A stretch of DNA of 42,943 nucleotides from Nostoc sphaeroides (GTDB lineage: Bacteria > Cyanobacteriota > Cyanobacteriia > Cyanobacteriales > Nostocaceae), in assembly GCF_003443655.1 (NCBI RefSeq), contig NZ_CP031942.1, positions 1-42,943 on the forward strand, in the 5' to 3' direction. A program made the position numbers and the translations under genes. Shown here piece by piece: positions 40,954 to 42,943 of the stretch; position 1 is the first letter of the stretch, and each line of letters begins with the position of its first letter. The notes below the pieces were generated by a model that worked only from the letters and a program-made list of their open reading frames with translations, had not been told where the DNA came from and did not search any database.

Positions 40954-40986
40954 GCGAACGCTTGCCCGGAGAAGAAAAGCGTTCGC
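40954..40986. terminator. Intercistronic hairpin in the partition operon
   Basis: GCGAACGCTT (40954-40963) and AAGCGTTCGC (40977-40986) are exact complements with a 13-base loop. No T-run; it could attenuate or stabilise the operon transcript. Confidence 0.5.
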
Positions 40987-41041
40987 CCATTTGTGACTTA
41001 TATCAGGGATGAAATCAGTACACACATTCAAGGATATCAAA

Positions 41042-41299
41042 ATGGCGCACCCCGTAGGATATTACTCTCTCTCACACGACAATGCACTGATTAAAGATAT
41101 GTGTGAGACATGGGGGGAAGGACTAGAGAAGATGAGCGAATCAGACACACTCTGGTTAATTGCAAAAATCGCCCATGAAGCATGGGTAGAGTGTGAATCT
41201 TCTAACCCTCCTAGCAACGAAGTGGAGTCAGTATTGAAACGACTGCATGAGTTAAAGCAATGGGAGAAGTTTGCACTGATTAGCGCAATGGTGCAGTGA
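41042..41299 (+). CDS. Hypothetical helical protein in the partition operon
   Basis: 85 residues from ATG 41042 (MAHPVGYYSLSHDNALIKDM), preferred over 41009 because AAGGATAT lies just upstream. All-helical composition with WGEGLEKMSESDTLWLIAKI and a C-terminal KRLHELKQWEKFALISAMVQ. No family recognised. One base separates it from the next gene. Confidence 0.6.
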   Translation: MAHPVGYYSLSHDNALIKDMCETWGEGLEKMSESDTLWLIAKIAHEAWVECESSNPPSNEVESVLKRLHELKQWEKFALISAMVQ

Positions 41300-41300
41300 G

Positions 41301-41711
41301 ATGTACAAGAAGCAATTGTATCTAGCTTTGGCTGGTGTCGGTGTTTGTATGTTGCCTGTAATCATCCCCTTAGTACCCAAGTTGGGGGCTTATGCAGAAG
41401 CCGAAAGATTAAAAGCCACCGAAGGATTAGAACGTCAGCGCATAGAAGAACGGGCTAAGACCAGCGATGCCTTATATGAAGCCGGAGTCATGCCCACAAC
41501 TCGAAAACTGAGGATTACTAATTACTTTGATAGCGCTAAACGCAATCCCAGACCAGACACAACTCTTTATCAAAATGACGAGATTGTTGATGTTTTTGAC
41601 GCAACGGGTAGGTGTATTGGGCGAATTGAAGAAGGGATTTGGAAATGGAAATACAAAGCTAAAGAGATTTGTAAAAGCGTTCAAAATATCAAACCAGTAA
41701 GGAGGAAGTAA
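41301..41711 (+). CDS. Single-pass membrane protein in the partition operon
   Basis: A 136-residue protein. An N-terminal membrane helix (LYLALAGVGVCMLPVIIPLV, residues 6-25) precedes a charged coil (AEAERLKATEGLERQRIEER) and a small beta domain (EIVDVFDATGRCIGRIEEGI). Its stop overlaps the next ATG as TAATG, so the two are translationally coupled. Function unknown; an envelope-associated partner of the downstream ATPase is possible. Confidence 0.65.
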   Translation: MYKKQLYLALAGVGVCMLPVIIPLVPKLGAYAEAERLKATEGLERQRIEERAKTSDALYEAGVMPTTRKLRITNYFDSAKRNPRPDTTLYQNDEIVDVFDATGRCIGRIEEGIWKWKYKAKEICKSVQNIKPVRRK

Positions 41712-42427
41712 TGGCGTTAGGAACATCTGGTGCAGAAAGTAATAGCACTGGTAACAGCGATAGTAAACCTAAAGGTAAGAAGCGAACGCTTGGTGAAATT
41801 ATCGATTTTTGTGCCAAGGCTGTTGTAATGATTGTTGGTTTACCCATTAGGGCAGCCGCCGCTATAGTCAATCAGTTTGTTGCTAACGGTGGCGCGGGTC
41901 GTGCCTTGGTAGGCGGGATTTTATTTATCGGCGGTTCCATAATTAGTGCTGATTCAACTTGGCAATTAATCTTTACTGGGCCCCCTGTTTTACCCTGGTT
42001 TGAGCCGACTTGGAATTGGCTAAATGTGCCGTTTGCAGCGTTCAATCCTCTCTTTTACCTGGCATTCATAATCTCTGTAGGTGTGCAAGTAATTGAAGCC
42101 CACGCCCTACGGGGTAAAAACCCAGATTCAGCTAGGCGGGAACTTCAAGATCACATGGTTTATGAGCTTGAAACCAAGCCTAGTGGCAAGATTGACCTTG
42201 TTGGTGAACTTTGGAAAGATTATAAGACCGCAGGGACACGCGATCGCTCTAGCGCTGGGTTAGTTGTGATTGCGGTTTGGGCATTCGATATTGTCACCAC
42301 CTTTGCGGCTCGTAACCCATTTGAATTTACAGCCCCACTCATGATTTTGGGCTGCATCTTATTTAATATCGGCACAATGATGGCAGGTGAAATTGGGTTT
42401 GCCATCTGGCGGTTGACCAAAGATTAA
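41711..42427 (+). CDS. Multi-pass membrane protein in the partition operon
   Basis: A 238-residue protein. After a Ser/Gly/Lys-rich N-terminus come hydrophobic segments near residues 38-52, 65-82 (ALVGGILFIGGSIISA), 110-130 (FNPLFYLAFIISVGVQVI), 178-195 (SAGLVVIAVWAFDIVTTF) and 205-228 (APLMILGCILFNIGTMMAGE). A cytoplasmic loop contains DSARRELQDHMVYELETKPS. Family not recognised. Coupled to the upstream single-pass protein and followed by the ATPase gene, it may form a membrane complex with both. Confidence 0.7.
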   Translation: MALGTSGAESNSTGNSDSKPKGKKRTLGEIIDFCAKAVVMIVGLPIRAAAAIVNQFVANGGAGRALVGGILFIGGSIISADSTWQLIFTGPPVLPWFEPTWNWLNVPFAAFNPLFYLAFIISVGVQVIEAHALRGKNPDSARRELQDHMVYELETKPSGKIDLVGELWKDYKTAGTRDRSSAGLVVIAVWAFDIVTTFAARNPFEFTAPLMILGCILFNIGTMMAGEIGFAIWRLTKD

Positions 42428-42434
42428 AGCTCGT

Positions 42435-42464
42435 GCCGCTCAACAACTCTCTACATTGAGCGGC
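42435..42464 (+). terminator. Terminator-like hairpin before the ATPase gene
   Basis: GCCGCTCAA (42435-42443) and TTGAGCGGC (42456-42464) are exact complements with a 12-base loop, followed by TTCTTAATT. It may lower expression of the ATPase relative to the upstream genes. Confidence 0.6.
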
Positions 42465-42491
42465 TTCTTAATTCAACAGGGCATTTGTTTT

Positions 42492-42943
42492 ATGCAAAGC
42501 AATAATATCCCCAAAATTACAACTAAGGAAACGGAACACTTACGCGATTCTTATCCCGCCTTATCCCATTTGGAGGCAGGAAATGTTTCTGAATGGTTGC
42601 AAGAGCGCAAGGATCAATTATTTGAAATGGCCCGAGTTTCTGAGAACGAAGCAGACATGACCCGTGTACTTGGTTTGCTGGCTGGGGGGATCGGAGCGGT
42701 TTGTTATGCTGTCAACCCAATGGCACTAGTTGGTGGTTTAATTGGCGGTGCTGCGTGGTTATGGTTTGTAGTCGAACACTCGAACCGTACTAAAGAAATT
42801 GCACCTTTTCCCTTTGTACGTGGCAACTTTATAGACGCGGCTTCTCGTGCTGGTGACTATGATAATCGGAGCAATTATCAAGCGGATCATCTTGCTAATA
42901 CCGTTAAATTTCTAGAGCGACAATCAGCAGAAGAGTACGCTTT
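42492..42943 (+). CDS. Membrane-anchored P-loop ATPase, N-terminal part (continues at base 1)
   Basis: The frame from ATG 42492 runs 150 codons to the window edge and continues in frame at base 2. MQSNNIPKITTKETEHLRDS begins a soluble helical region (LEAGNVSEWLQERKDQLFEM), followed by two membrane segments (VLGLLAGGIGAVCYAV and ALVGGLIGGAAWLWFVV) and a soluble part. Joined to 1-1453 it makes a 634-residue membrane ATPase with Walker A near residue 303. It is the last gene of the operon starting near 39019. No strong ribosome-binding site is seen. Confidence 0.75.
   Translation, partial: MQSNNIPKITTKETEHLRDSYPALSHLEAGNVSEWLQERKDQLFEMARVSENEADMTRVLGLLAGGIGAVCYAVNPMALVGGLIGGAAWLWFVVEHSNRTKEIAPFPFVRGNFIDAASRAGDYDNRSNYQADHLANTVKFLERQSAEEYA

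Larger units (their letters stand above)
1..42943. other. Probable complete circular plasmid
   Basis: The reading frame starting at 42492 is open to the last base. Its last two bases plus base 1 form a sense codon, and the frame continues from base 2 into the ATPase frame that ends at 1453. This would be unlikely for an arbitrary genomic slice and implies the sequence is a circle cut inside one gene. The plasmid nature is supported by the relaxase, ParM-type partition, primase-helicase and DnaB genes and by the absence of housekeeping genes. HIP1 octamers occur throughout, as in cyanobacteria. Circularity is inferred from the frame only. Confidence 0.8.

Overview
The window looks like a complete circular plasmid of a filamentous cyanobacterium (Nostoc/Anabaena-like). 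The cyanobacterial assignment rests on many GCGATCGC (HIP1) octamers, the families of transposase and small proteins, and STRR-like repeats. Circularity rests on one observation: the open reading frame running off the right edge (from 42492) joins, in frame and without a stop, to the frame open at base 2, giving one 634-codon gene. Replication, partition and mobilization genes are all present. No rRNA, tRNA or CRISPR array was seen.

Layout. (a) 1-1.95 kb: the C-terminal part of a membrane-anchored ATPase, a small helix-turn-helix (HTH) gene and a fold-back repeat. (b) 1.96-6.65 kb: a mobilization block arranged like the IncP/IncQ2 Tra/Mob regions. TraK-, TraL- and TraM-like genes run left and a MobC-like gene plus a MOBP-type relaxase run right, around a hairpin-rich candidate oriT. 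(c) 6.65-9.8 kb: nested inverted repeats with a 375-bp MITE (5-bp target duplication), then an alpha/beta hydrolase and a beta-rich protein. (d) 9.8-16.3 kb: an internally deleted IS4-type element that has received a Tn3-family transposon (tnpI, frameshifted tnpA, XRE/zinc-ribbon regulator) with a 5-bp target duplication. (e) 16.4-20.6 kb: an NB-ARC ATPase, a VOC-fold protein, a double-HTH protein sitting in a cluster of nine copies of one motif, and a HigBA toxin-antitoxin pair. (f) 21.0-30.7 kb: two identical IS630 copies in direct orientation. Between them lie IS4 wreckage, a DnaB helicase, a putative replication protein, an XRE regulator and a small accessory gene set. (g) 30.8-34.7 kb: a tyrosine recombinase, a pentapeptide-repeat membrane protein, a second MITE and iteron-like repeats. 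(h) 34.8-38.8 kb: a large DUF3854/D5-type primase-helicase and a small ribbon-helix-helix (RHH) protein. (i) 39.0 kb round through the origin to 1.45 kb: a ParM/ParR-type partition operon whose downstream genes encode membrane proteins and the ATPase.

How it fits together. The primase-helicase with the 33.8-34.25 kb repeats is one candidate replicon. DnaB with its neighbour is a second, and it sits exactly between the IS630 copies. Small genes next to each replicon are paralogous. This suggests, without proving it, a cointegrate of two related plasmids that IS630 recombination could resolve. ParM and ParR with ten GTTTCA/TGAAAC hexamers would segregate the plasmid. The Mob block would let it be transferred by a helper system, perhaps with the plasmid-encoded ATPase acting as a coupling factor. 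No complete mating-pair apparatus is present.
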